The notes below the pieces were generated by a model. The model made no database searches and had not been told where the DNA came from. It saw only the letters and a program-made list of their open reading frames with translations. From the NCBI GenBank assembly GCA_045600525.1, contig JAZRYC010000033.1, forward strand, positions 1 through 7,175: 7,175 nucleotides of DNA, written 5' to 3'. The position numbers and the translations under genes were made by a program. Origin of the DNA: F23-D06 sp045600525. Its GTDB lineage: Bacteria > Bacteroidota > Bacteroidia > Bacteroidales > WCHB1-69. This document shows, one piece after another, positions 1 through 6,308 of the stretch; position 1 is the first letter of the stretch, and the number at the start of each line of letters is the position of its first letter.

Positions 1-141
1 CACGACCGTTTCCTGCTGATTGACGACAGCATCCTCTACACCTTCGGTGCCTCATTCAAGGACCTGGGCAAGAAAATGTTCTGCTTCAATAAAATGGAGA
101 GCGAAGATGTGATTGAGGCTGTAAGAAACGCCTTACGGTGA
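1..141 (+). CDS. C-terminal fragment of an unidentified protein (HDRF/GASxKDLGKK module)
   Basis: The first 46 codons of the window form an open frame that ends in TGA at 139-141; the start lies outside. The fragment begins HDRFLLIDD and continues with GASFKDLGKK. From memory, this HDRF(L/I)(L/I)ID...GAS.KDLGKK module closes a set of Bacteroidetes proteins often annotated as ORF6N-domain or PLD-like, some phage- or mobile-element-associated. The His-Asp start recalls the HxD part of PLD-type motifs, but with so little sequence neither a catalytic role nor the family can be proved. The 177-bp gap and the promoter that follow suggest it is not in the hflX transcription unit. Seen: the frame and stop. 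Inferred: the family. The coding call itself is fairly safe, the function is not. Confidence 0.6.
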   Translation, partial: HDRFLLIDDSILYTFGASFKDLGKKMFCFNKMESEDVIEAVRNALR

Positions 142-203
142 ATACTGACATTTTCAGTCATTGGCTGCTAGATTTTCAACTACGCACAACGCACCTGGCA
201 AGA

Positions 204-279
204 AAGGTTGGGAAACAAGAACTGATATCTATTGAAAAAAAGCCTCAGTCCGTCCTTAGAATAAAATCTACCCAACCTT
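204..279. repeat. 9-bp inverted repeat with 58-bp spacer upstream of hflX
   Basis: AAGGTTGGG at 204-212 and its exact complement CCCAACCTT at 271-279 face each other. The right arm ends 9 bp before the -7 element of the hflX promoter, so it sits about where a -33 element would be expected. It could be an operator pair, a long-range RNA stem, or chance. The rest of the gap 142-318 shows nothing else that I can support. Confidence 0.4.
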
Positions 280-288
280 CAAATTTGT

Positions 289-296
289 TATTTTTG
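289..296 (+). promoter_or_regulatory. Bacteroidetes-type -7 element of the hflX promoter
   Basis: TATTTTTG matches the TAnnTTTG consensus used by the Bacteroidetes primary sigma factor, 22 bp before the hflX ATG. Transcription would begin near position 301, giving a leader of only about 18 nt. No TTTG-like -33 element is visible 19-21 bp upstream. The context AAATTTGT before it and GCAG after it resembles the promoter at 6284-6291. Confidence 0.65.
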
Positions 297-318
297 CAGC
301 CGATAATCCAAATTTAAT

Positions 319-1509
319 ATGCCGCAGAAACTACCCGACATTCACTTGGAACAGGCCGTCCTCATAGCCGTTTCCACCCCGAATATTACCGAAGAGAAAA
401 CCAAGGAATACCTTGACGAACTAGCTTTCCTAGTGGATACCGCAGGAGGCGAATGCGTAAAACAGTTTATCCAAAATCTCTCCTACCCTGATCCTCGCAC
501 CTACATGGGTTCTGGCAAAATTCGGGAAGTGGCAGAGTTTGTTCACGAACACAGCATCGATATGGTCGTAGTTGATGATGAGCTCACTCCTTCCCAACAG
601 CGAAACATCGAAGGCGTTTTAGGCTGCAAGGTGATGGACCGCACACACCTCATCCTCGATATATTCGCCAAACGCGCGCAAACAGCCCACGCCAAAGTGC
701 AAGTGGAACTTGCCCAATACAAATACCTCCTCCCGCGCCTGACAGGTATGTGGACCCACCTGGAAAAGCAACGAGGCGGTATCGGCATGCGCGGACCCGG
801 CGAAAAGGAAATTGAAACCGACCGACGAATCATCCGACAGCGCATTTCCCTCTTGGAAAACAAGCTCAAGGACATCGACCGTCAAAAGGCCACCCAGCGT
901 TGTCATCGCGACCAATTTGTACGCGTCGCCCTGGTAGGCTACACCAACGTGGGCAAGTCCACTATCATGAACATGCTGAGCAACGCCGATGTGTTTGCAG
1001 AGAATAAATTATTTGCCACCTTGGACACGACCGTACGAAAAGTCGTCTTCGGCAACCTCCCCTTCCTACTCTCCGACACCGTCGGCTTTATTCGCAAACT
1101 ACCCCACGGACTTGTCGAGTCATTCAAATCTACCCTTGATGAAATCCGAGAAACAGACCTGCTGCTCCATGTGGTGGACATCAGTCATCCCGACTTTGAA
1201 GAACAGATCGCTGTCGTTAATCAGACTCTTTCGGAAATCCATGCCGGCGACAAACCAATGATTATTATCTTCAATAAAATAGACCAATACAGTTGGGTGG
1301 AAAAAGATCCTGACGACCTCACGCCCAAAACCAAGGAAAACATCACTTTGGAAGAACTTAAAGCCACCTGGATGGCCAAAAGCAGCAACAAAACTTTCTT
1401 CATTTCAGCCAAAACCAAAGAAAATGTGAATGAGATGAAGGAAATGCTCTACGAAGAAATCAAAAAACTGCACATTCAGATATATCCATACAACAATTTC
1501 CTATATTAA
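319..1509 (+). CDS. hflX: GTPase HflX, ribosome-associated
   Basis: HflX is a cytoplasmic translational GTPase of the TRAFAC/OBG-HflX group that binds the large ribosomal subunit and splits stalled ribosomes, notably after heat or antibiotic stress. The 396 residues show the family layout. The N-terminal HflX domain carries YPDPRTYMGSGK (56-67), DDELTPSQQRN (86-96) and the basic helix around DRTHLILDIFAKRA (107-120). The Gly-rich linker RGGIGMRGPGEKEIETDRR covers 152-170. The G domain has G1 GYTNVGKST (207-215), switch I near LFATLDTT (231-238), G3 DTVGF (253-257), G4 NKID (319-322) and G5-like ISAKT (362-366). Length is normal for Bacteroidetes forms, with no long C-terminal tail. The ATG at 319 fits the promoter just upstream and lacks a Shine-Dalgarno sequence. 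The next gene starts 4 nt after its TAA, so the two are very likely cotranscribed. Confidence 0.97.
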   Translation: MPQKLPDIHLEQAVLIAVSTPNITEEKTKEYLDELAFLVDTAGGECVKQFIQNLSYPDPRTYMGSGKIREVAEFVHEHSIDMVVVDDELTPSQQRNIEGVLGCKVMDRTHLILDIFAKRAQTAHAKVQVELAQYKYLLPRLTGMWTHLEKQRGGIGMRGPGEKEIETDRRIIRQRISLLENKLKDIDRQKATQRCHRDQFVRVALVGYTNVGKSTIMNMLSNADVFAENKLFATLDTTVRKVVFGNLPFLLSDTVGFIRKLPHGLVESFKSTLDEIRETDLLLHVVDISHPDFEEQIAVVNQTLSEIHAGDKPMIIIFNKIDQYSWVEKDPDDLTPKTKENITLEELKATWMAKSSNKTFFISAKTKENVNEMKEMLYEEIKKLHIQIYPYNNFLY

Positions 1510-1513
1510 GCCC

Positions 1514-2347
1514 ATGGATGCCATCAAGATAGACTTAGACGAATACGAATACGCAGGCGAAGGAGCCAATGGTGCCAGCTATAATCATCGGAAGAATCCT
1601 TCCCTAATGATGAAACTATACAACGAATCTGCTCCTTTCGAAATCATCGTCAATGAATTGGAATTGGCACAAAAAGTATATCAGGCAGGAATTCCAACAC
1701 CGAAACCGGGCGATTTCGTCACCGACGGTAATGGCCGGTACGGCATCCGGTTTGAGCGTATTCCCGACAAGATTTCCTTTTCGCGAGCTGTGGGAAACGA
1801 GCCGCATCGTGTGGAGGAGTTTGCACGCGAATTTGCACGCATGTGCAAACAGCTCCATAATACCCAACTACCTGAAAACATCTTTCCCGATATAAAAGAG
1901 GTTAACCTTAAATTGTTAAACGACAACCCCTACTTTTCTCCAGAAGAAAGAACAAAGGTAGCCGACTTCATTCAAAACACACCGAATGGAAATACCGCCA
2001 TTCACGGCGATCTCCAATTTAGCAACGTCATCACTTCCCACGGAAAGAATTACTTTATTGACCTGGGCGACTTTGCCTGTGGCAATCCTCTTTTCGACTT
2101 AGGCATGGTTCTGCTTTGTTGTTGCTATGACGAGGAGGAGTTTCTTCGCGAAGTCTTCCACATGGAGCCTGACACGGCCAGAAAATTCTGGATATATTTT
2201 GCCAAGGAGTATTTTGGCGAAGACTGCGACCTCATCGCCATAGACAAAATGCTGCGCCCCTACGCAGGACTGAAAGTCCTTATCATTGAGCGCAACGCAG
2301 GAATGCACTTCCCTGCATTCCATGCTCTTTTGAACGACATTCTTTAG
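1514..2347 (+). CDS. APH-fold small-molecule kinase (TIGR02172-like phosphotransferase)
   Basis: The 277-residue protein has the aminoglycoside phosphotransferase/choline kinase fold and should transfer phosphate from ATP to a small molecule in the cytoplasm; the substrate is unknown. Visible parts are a Gly-rich loop GEGANGASY (15-23), a candidate ATP-binding Lys34 in LMMKLY, the catalytic loop IHGDLQFSNVI with Asp166 and Asn171, the metal-binding FIDLGDF with Asp183, and the APH-typical GNPLFDLG (190-197). These positions match APH(3')-type enzymes, so the kinase looks active. It resembles the family I remember as TIGR02172, found in several copies in Fibrobacter and scattered through Bacteroidetes and Firmicutes; that assignment is from memory. 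A cluster Leu-Cys-Cys-Cys at 201-204 is unusual but may be structural. It starts 4 nt after hflX, without a Shine-Dalgarno sequence, and converges on the SUMF1-like gene 19 bp away. Calling it a resistance gene is not justified. Confidence 0.88.
   Translation: MDAIKIDLDEYEYAGEGANGASYNHRKNPSLMMKLYNESAPFEIIVNELELAQKVYQAGIPTPKPGDFVTDGNGRYGIRFERIPDKISFSRAVGNEPHRVEEFAREFARMCKQLHNTQLPENIFPDIKEVNLKLLNDNPYFSPEERTKVADFIQNTPNGNTAIHGDLQFSNVITSHGKNYFIDLGDFACGNPLFDLGMVLLCCCYDEEEFLREVFHMEPDTARKFWIYFAKEYFGEDCDLIAIDKMLRPYAGLKVLIIERNAGMHFPAFHALLNDIL
2300..2331 (+). terminator. Possible intrinsic terminator inside the 3' end of the kinase gene
   Basis: A perfect 8-bp stem GGAATGCA (2300-2307) and TGCATTCC (2314-2321) encloses a 6-nt loop and is followed by CTCTTTT ending at 2331. 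It overlaps the last 16 codons of the kinase gene. With 19 bp between the two convergent stop codons there is no room for a conventional terminator, which makes this the best candidate for ending the hflX transcript. The stem is only half G+C and the T-run is short and not adjacent, so termination strength is doubtful. The minus strand shows no T-run. Confidence 0.35.
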
Positions 2348-2366
2348 TTGAAAATAGGAAACAGCA

Positions 2367-3119
2367 TTATTGCACATCCATTGCAATACGGAAACCGATA
2401 AAATGCGCAGTCATGTACGGTGCATCAGCATTTCGGGAAGTGACGCGACATCTATCGCTAAAGCTGGTAGTACAGCCTCCGCGATATATTTTCCGCATAG
2501 CAAAATCATTCCCTGTAGGATTATGGATATTCCCACCCAAGTCGGTCACATAGAACTCATATCCGTCATGGCACCACTCATACACATTGCCACTCATATC
2601 ATAGATACCCAGCTCGTTAGGCTGCCTTGTTCCTACCGCATGGGGCCTTCTCTTACTATTTTGACGCCACCAGGCCACTTTGCCAAGCGTATCGGAGCCG
2701 CTATACAAATAATTCTGGCGATAAGCCCCTCCTCGCGCCGCATATTCCCATTCCGCCTCTGTCGGCAGTCTGAACTTTTTTCCCGTCATCTTACTCAATC
2801 GCAAGACAAAGTCTCGGGCGTCATACCAACTCACGCAAGTTACAGGCAGACTGTCTCCAACATACTTAGACGGATTCTTACCCATCACCGCCTTCCATAA
2901 TGCTTGCGTAACTTCGTACTTAGAAATATAAAAATCATTCAAAATCACCAAATGATCAGGACGTTCATTATACATCCAATCGTCGTCTTTAGGATCTGTT
3001 TGCCCCATCACAAATTCTCCACCCTGAACAAAAACCATATCTATTTCCGGGACTTGCGCATAAAGCGAAAAACAGGTAAAAGCAAATAAAATCAGAAAAA
3101 TCGAGGATATCTTTTTCAT
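2367..3119 (-). CDS. Secreted SUMF1/formylglycine-generating-enzyme-like protein
   Basis: The 250-residue protein opens with a signal peptide: MKK, then a hydrophobic run (about 4-19) ending SLYA before QVPE, suggesting signal peptidase I cleavage after Ala21. Cys16 does not sit in a good lipobox. The mature part is a single SUMF1 (FGE-sulfatase) domain: MVFVQGGEFVMG (28-39), FYISKYEVTQALW (63-75), FRLPTEAEWEYAARGG (116-131), GIYDMSGNVYEW (171-182), YRGGCTTSFSDRCRVTSRN (212-230) and GFRIAMD (242-248). True formylglycine-generating enzymes use a cysteine pair in the segment after GGS. Here the residue after GG is Cys216, the usual first catalytic position looks like Ser, and Cys224 may match the second. 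It is therefore probably a non-catalytic, perhaps carbohydrate- or protein-binding member, as with many secreted Bacteroidetes relatives. It follows xseA by 41 bp but has its own promoter. No sulfatase gene lies in the window. Confidence 0.9.
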   Translation of the reverse strand: MKKISSIFLILFAFTCFSLYAQVPEIDMVFVQGGEFVMGQTDPKDDDWMYNERPDHLVILNDFYISKYEVTQALWKAVMGKNPSKYVGDSLPVTCVSWYDARDFVLRLSKMTGKKFRLPTEAEWEYAARGGAYRQNYLYSGSDTLGKVAWWRQNSKRRPHAVGTRQPNELGIYDMSGNVYEWCHDGYEFYVTDLGGNIHNPTGNDFAMRKIYRGGCTTSFSDRCRVTSRNADAPYMTAHFIGFRIAMDVQ

Positions 3120-3142
3120 GACAATGATATTTTATGCAAGGA

Positions 3143-3171
3143 CAAAGATACAATAAAATGTTATTGCACAA
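3143..3171 (-). promoter_or_regulatory. Promoter of the SUMF1-like gene
   Basis: On the minus strand TATCTTTG (3150 down to 3143) matches TAnnTTTG exactly, with TTG (3171 to 3169) 18 bp upstream as a plausible -33 element. The -33 part overlaps the last codons of xseA. Transcription would start near 3138, leaving a leader of about 19 nt before the ATG at 3119. The gene can thus be expressed independently of pyrC-xseA. Confidence 0.65.
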
Positions 3172-4417
3172 TACTCTTTATTTCACCTTCAAACATTTTT
3201 GTAACCAATTCATCGCCTGATTTAAGCTGATCAGAAGATAGGACGGCTTTGCCATGAAGTCTTGTTATACTAAAACCACGTTTAAGGATATTGTCGGGAT
3301 GGAGCAGCCCTACTTTTCCCTCAATATTCTCTAACTTGTTATGGTGACGTTCCAGCAATTGCTGACTCATAGAGCCTACGCGCGCGGTCATCAGCGAGAG
3401 CTGGTCACGTTCACGCTCTATTTTTAAAGAACAAAGTCGTAGTATGTCATTTCTTAGCATATTTAGACTATTATTCTGCGTAAGCAACATCTCTTTGGAT
3501 TTCACAGACACTTGTTGTACGCAATGCTGCAACTTTTCATCAAAATCTTGAAAATAACGAATGAGTGCAAAGGCCACATCGGTCGGCGTAATATTATAGG
3601 TATGTGCCACCATATCCGTAACACTCAAATTTGTAGAATGTCCAATTCCCGTAAGAATGGGCAAGGGGAACGTAGCTACTCGGTAAGTCAGTTCGTAATC
3701 ATCATAACAACTGAGACCGACATCTCCGCCGCCGCCACGTACAATCACCACGCAGTCAAATTCATCGCGACGCAGTTCTATCTCAGCCAAGCGGCCCGTA
3801 ATACCTAAAATCGCCTTATCGCCCTGCAAAATGGAAGGAAAGAGTTCCGTTTCAAATCGATAACCGTGGTGGTTATTATTCAGGGTGGAAATAAAGTCAC
3901 TGTAACCTTTGCTCGTTTCCACGGAAATCACGGCAATTCGTTTGGGCAGCAAGGGCATGGGCAGATTTTTATTATGGGTAAAAACACCTTCCTTCTTCAA
4001 TCGTTCAATGACGGCGTTCCTATTCTTCACCATCTCGCCCAACGTATAGGAGGGCTCAATATCCTGTATGTGCAGTGCCAATCCATGCTTTGGACTATAT
4101 TCTATGGAAGCCAGGCATAGAATACTGATATTTTCTTTCAGCGATTCACCCGTAATCTGCTGAAATCGGTCGTTGATACGTTGGTAATTTGAAGCCCAAA
4201 TAACCGCGCGCATTTCAGCCTTGATAGTATTCCCATCCTTTTCCACCAATTCCGGATAACAATGACCGCTATGCGGATAAAAATTCAGTTTAAGGACCTC
4301 CGCTTTAATAAAATAGGGTTGCGGATAGGTTCGCTCCACCACGCGGTGAATACTCATCGCAATCTCAGAAAGCGTATAGACAGGATGATCCTGAAAAGTT
4401 TCGCGAGGGGAATCCAT
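3161..4417 (-). CDS. xseA: Exodeoxyribonuclease VII large subunit
   Basis: XseA is the catalytic subunit of exonuclease VII, which degrades single-stranded DNA from both ends into oligonucleotides in repair and recombination, together with several copies of the small subunit XseB. The 418 residues give an N-terminal OB-fold (about 13-122, including FIKAEVLKLNFYPHSGHCYPEL), the nuclease core starting PKRIAVISVETSKGYSDF (158-175), VVIVRGGGGDVGLSCYDDYE (223-242) and LTGIGHSTNLSVTDMVAH (255-272), a long helical segment (about 285-370), and the usual C-terminal piece LKRGFSITRLHGKAVLSSDQ (378-397). Against the E. coli enzyme, Asp174, Arg227 and His260 appear to match known essential residues, but the Asp three residues after the His is Asn263. 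GDVGLSCY and GHSTN resemble forms I remember from Flavobacteriia and Cytophagia. The ATG at 4417 lies 45 bp after pyrC, so the two probably form an operon. No xseB is adjacent. Confidence 0.94.
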   Translation of the reverse strand: MDSPRETFQDHPVYTLSEIAMSIHRVVERTYPQPYFIKAEVLKLNFYPHSGHCYPELVEKDGNTIKAEMRAVIWASNYQRINDRFQQITGESLKENISILCLASIEYSPKHGLALHIQDIEPSYTLGEMVKNRNAVIERLKKEGVFTHNKNLPMPLLPKRIAVISVETSKGYSDFISTLNNNHHGYRFETELFPSILQGDKAILGITGRLAEIELRRDEFDCVVIVRGGGGDVGLSCYDDYELTYRVATFPLPILTGIGHSTNLSVTDMVAHTYNITPTDVAFALIRYFQDFDEKLQHCVQQVSVKSKEMLLTQNNSLNMLRNDILRLCSLKIERERDQLSLMTARVGSMSQQLLERHHNKLENIEGKVGLLHPDNILKRGFSITRLHGKAVLSSDQLKSGDELVTKMFEGEIKSIVQ

Positions 4418-4462
4418 GCTGAAAATGATAAGTTATGAGTTATTAGCGTTTGAAATCTGAAA

Positions 4463-5644
4463 CTATTCTTCTGCCTGATAGACAATTTCACCGCCCTTGA
4501 TAGTTTCCAGCACTCGACCATAGACCTTCTGGCCTTCAAATGGAGTATTCTTACCACGAGAGGCAAATTCAGAAGCATGAATGACATAGGGCGTATTCAA
4601 GTCCACAAGCACGAAGTCGGCTAACATACCGACCTTAAAACTACCCTTATGGATACGCATCATTCGAGAAGGAGTAGTGGCCATGAGTTTTACAAGTTGT
4701 TGGAGGGTAAGATGACCGCCGCGAACAAGTCGCGTATAACAGAGAGAGAAAGCCGTTTCAATTCCGGAGATACCGTTGGCGCCATTAGCTTTATCTTCAG
4801 GCGTATGGGGCGCATGATCAGTGGCAATAGCATCAGCCGTTCCATCCTGCAAGGCCTTAATCAGAGCCAAGATATCTTTATCCGTGCGGAAAGGAGGAGC
4901 CACGCGATAATAATTGGCCTGTTCCGCATTGAAGAAAATATGATGCGGCGTGATCTCACACGACACATGCAATCCTTTGCGTTTAGCTTCAGCAATAGCT
5001 TCAATGGCCTCAATTGTGCTTACATGACAGAAATGAATGCTGCCTCCTGTTTTTTCGCAGAGGGCCAGGTCACGAAAAGTCATGGCATTTTCAGCCATAC
5101 GAAGATCCGCAGGACTATAGCGGGCATCCTCTTCATGCGCCATGATAAGAAAGTCCTTTTCCTTACAAATATTGAAAATCTGTTCCATCACATCATCACG
5201 GTTCACGCCTTTTCCGTCATCGGAGACAAAGGGGATGGCGCCCGCCGGAATGGATAAAAGATGCGAACAATCCTGTCCCTGCTCATTCAGCGTCATACTG
5301 ACAATCTGGTTGGCGCGAATAAGATTAAGACTTTGGACGCGGTCTTCCACGTCCCTAGCCTGCTGCAAAGAACTGCAAACGGGAAGTGTGTTCGGCATGA
5401 GGCAGACGGCCGTATAGCCTCCACGCACAGCTGCGCGACTTCCTGACTCCACATCCTCCTTATAAGTCAAGCCTGGATCGCGAAAGTGGGCGTGCAAGTC
5501 CGTAAACGAAGGAAGCAGCACCGGCATGGCAGGATTCGCCTGTTCGTCTAAAATTTCAACTTTCTGGATATATCCGTTTTCTACTACTATGTTGGCAACT
5601 GCATCCAGCGTGTCGTCAACGATGTGAACGCCTTTATAGGTCAT
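4463..5644 (-). CDS. pyrC: Dihydroorotase, class I type
   Basis: Dihydroorotase catalyses the reversible cyclisation of N-carbamoyl-L-aspartate to dihydroorotate, the third step of pyrimidine synthesis, in the cytoplasm. The 393-residue protein is a complete amidohydrolase. Metal-site motifs are DLHAHFRDPG (49-58; His51, His53, with Arg55 for substrate), SDDGKGV (141-147) giving the bridging Asp typical of class I enzymes in place of a carbamylated Lys, MAHEED (168-173; His170), HFCHVST (204-210; His207), EITPHH (230-235), and DHAPH (276-280) with the catalytic Asp276. All expected ligands are present, so it is not the inactive PyrC-like protein found beside PyrB in some bacteria. The C-terminal part rebuilds the small beta-sandwich (KVGMLADFVLVDL, 337-349). 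The start at 5644 lacks a Shine-Dalgarno sequence. xseA lies 45 bp downstream and mscL upstream, separated by a hairpin. I found no clear pyrC promoter; TAATTTTT at 5690-5683 on the minus strand is a poor candidate. Confidence 0.96.
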   Translation of the reverse strand: MTYKGVHIVDDTLDAVANIVVENGYIQKVEILDEQANPAMPVLLPSFTDLHAHFRDPGLTYKEDVESGSRAAVRGGYTAVCLMPNTLPVCSSLQQARDVEDRVQSLNLIRANQIVSMTLNEQGQDCSHLLSIPAGAIPFVSDDGKGVNRDDVMEQIFNICKEKDFLIMAHEEDARYSPADLRMAENAMTFRDLALCEKTGGSIHFCHVSTIEAIEAIAEAKRKGLHVSCEITPHHIFFNAEQANYYRVAPPFRTDKDILALIKALQDGTADAIATDHAPHTPEDKANGANGISGIETAFSLCYTRLVRGGHLTLQQLVKLMATTPSRMMRIHKGSFKVGMLADFVLVDLNTPYVIHASEFASRGKNTPFEGQKVYGRVLETIKGGEIVYQAEE

Positions 5645-5718
5645 AATGTTAATGTGCTAATACTGCAATTGGTGAACTGGGTAAAAATTATGATGAAACT
5701 TGAAACTTCTTATACAGA

Positions 5719-5752
5719 AAGAGACGAAGAACAATCATCATCTTCGTCTCTT
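5719..5752 (-). terminator. Hairpin between mscL and pyrC, likely mscL terminator
   Basis: A perfect 12-bp inverted repeat, AAGAGACGAAGA (5719-5730 in plus-strand order) with its complement at 5741-5752, encloses a 10-nt loop. It starts 22 bp after the mscL stop codon. On the minus strand the stem is followed by TCTGTATAAG, so the T-run is poor. Position and strength favour a terminator or 3'-end stabiliser for mscL. It is also 74 bp upstream of pyrC, so a leader role there cannot be excluded. Confidence 0.55.
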
Positions 5753-5774
5753 CCGTCAAACCATTTCAAACTGT

Positions 5775-6188
5775 TTATTTCGTCTTTAAGAGATCGCGAA
5801 TCTCTGTAAGAAGTTTTTCTTCAGCAGTTGGTTCTGGAGCAGCTGCAGGAGCTTCTTCCTCTTCTTTCTTACGCATGGAAGAGAGCTTGTTGATTCCCTT
5901 GATAAGCAAGAAAATACAGAAAGCGACGATAACAAAGTCAATGATAACCTGAATAAAATTACCATAGTTCCACGTTACGGGATCCATACCTTCGCGAACC
6001 GGCAACTTAACACTGAGTTTTGAGAAATCGGTACCGCCAAGCAACCAACCAATCGGAGGCATCAAAATATCATTCACCAAAGAGGTGACGATTTTACCAA
6101 ATGCACCACCAATAATGACACCGACTGCCATATCAACGACATTGCCTCTCATGGCAAAATCCTTGAATTCCTGTAAAAATTTCTTCAT
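5775..6188 (-). CDS. mscL: Large-conductance mechanosensitive channel
   Basis: MscL forms a homopentameric inner-membrane pore that opens under membrane tension and releases small solutes during hypo-osmotic shock. The 137 residues have the standard build. There is an amphipathic N-terminal helix MKKFLQEFKDFAMRGNVVDM (1-20), then TM1 (about 16-44) with the AVGVIIGGAFGKIVTSLVND signature (21-40) that lines the gate. A periplasmic loop (about 51-75) follows, then TM2 (about 78-102) with NFIQVIIDFVIVAFCIFLLI (77-96). A charged, Ala/Pro/Glu-rich linker (107-121) leads to a C-terminal cytoplasmic helix EEKLLTEIRDLLKTK (123-137), the bundle-forming element. Length is typical. It has its own promoter and diverges from the SRPBCC-like gene. 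Confidence 0.97.
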   Translation of the reverse strand: MKKFLQEFKDFAMRGNVVDMAVGVIIGGAFGKIVTSLVNDILMPPIGWLLGGTDFSKLSVKLPVREGMDPVTWNYGNFIQVIIDFVIVAFCIFLLIKGINKLSSMRKKEEEEAPAAAPEPTAEEKLLTEIRDLLKTK

Positions 6189-6225
6189 ATTAATACGATT
6201 TTAGTTTTATAAAAAATTGAAAGTG

Positions 6226-6258
6226 CAAAAGTAATAAAAAATGCCGCACATAGACAAA
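6226..6258 (-). promoter_or_regulatory. Promoter of mscL
   Basis: On the minus strand TACTTTTG (6233 to 6226) matches TAnnTTTG and TTTG (6258 to 6255) matches the -33 element, with a 21-bp spacer. This is the most complete Bacteroidetes-type promoter in the window. It lies 37 bp before the mscL ATG. Confidence 0.75.
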
Positions 6259-6283
6259 ATATTCTATATAGCACTTAAATTTG

Positions 6284-6291
6284 TATCTTTG
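6284..6291 (+). promoter_or_regulatory. -7 element of the SRPBCC-like gene/lptB promoter
   Basis: TATCTTTG is an exact TAnnTTTG match, 17 bp before the ATG at 6309. Transcription would start near 6296, leaving a leader of roughly a dozen nt. No good -33 TTTG is seen at the expected spacing. It stands back-to-back with the mscL promoter in a 120-bp divergent region (6189-6308). Confidence 0.65.
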
Positions 6292-6308
6292 CAGGCATTT
6301 TTACCATT

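Noticed and set aside
144..158. Small 5-bp hairpin ACTGA/TCAGT just after the left-edge gene
   Set aside because: Too short and weak, with no following T-run, to be called a terminator.
1514..2347. Aminoglycoside resistance gene
   Set aside because: The fold and catalytic residues are shared by choline, homoserine and many other kinases. Nothing in the sequence points to a drug substrate, and the neighbourhood is chromosomal housekeeping.
2368..2388. Perfect 7-bp inverted repeat TATTGCA with 7-nt loop at the end of the SUMF1-like gene
   Set aside because: The stem is A/T-rich and no T-run follows on either strand, so I do not call it a terminator. It is mentioned only in the context of the convergent junction.
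2370..2900. Open frame of 176 codons on the plus strand opposite the SUMF1-like gene
   Set aside because: The minus-strand frame has a signal peptide and all SUMF1 motifs plus a promoter. The plus frame has no recognisable protein features.
4649..5257. Open frame of 202 codons on the plus strand opposite pyrC
   Set aside because: It lies wholly antisense to a complete dihydroorotase, has no promoter or start context, and its translation shows no family pattern. It is a shadow of pyrC.
5683..5690. TAATTTTT on the minus strand as a pyrC promoter
   Set aside because: The final G of TAnnTTTG is missing and there is no -33 element, so the support is too weak to list.
5788..5804. AGAGAT/ATCTCT palindrome-like stem near the end of mscL
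   Set aside because: It encodes the conserved C-terminal helix (EIRDLL) of MscL, and the 6-bp stem is explained by codon choice.
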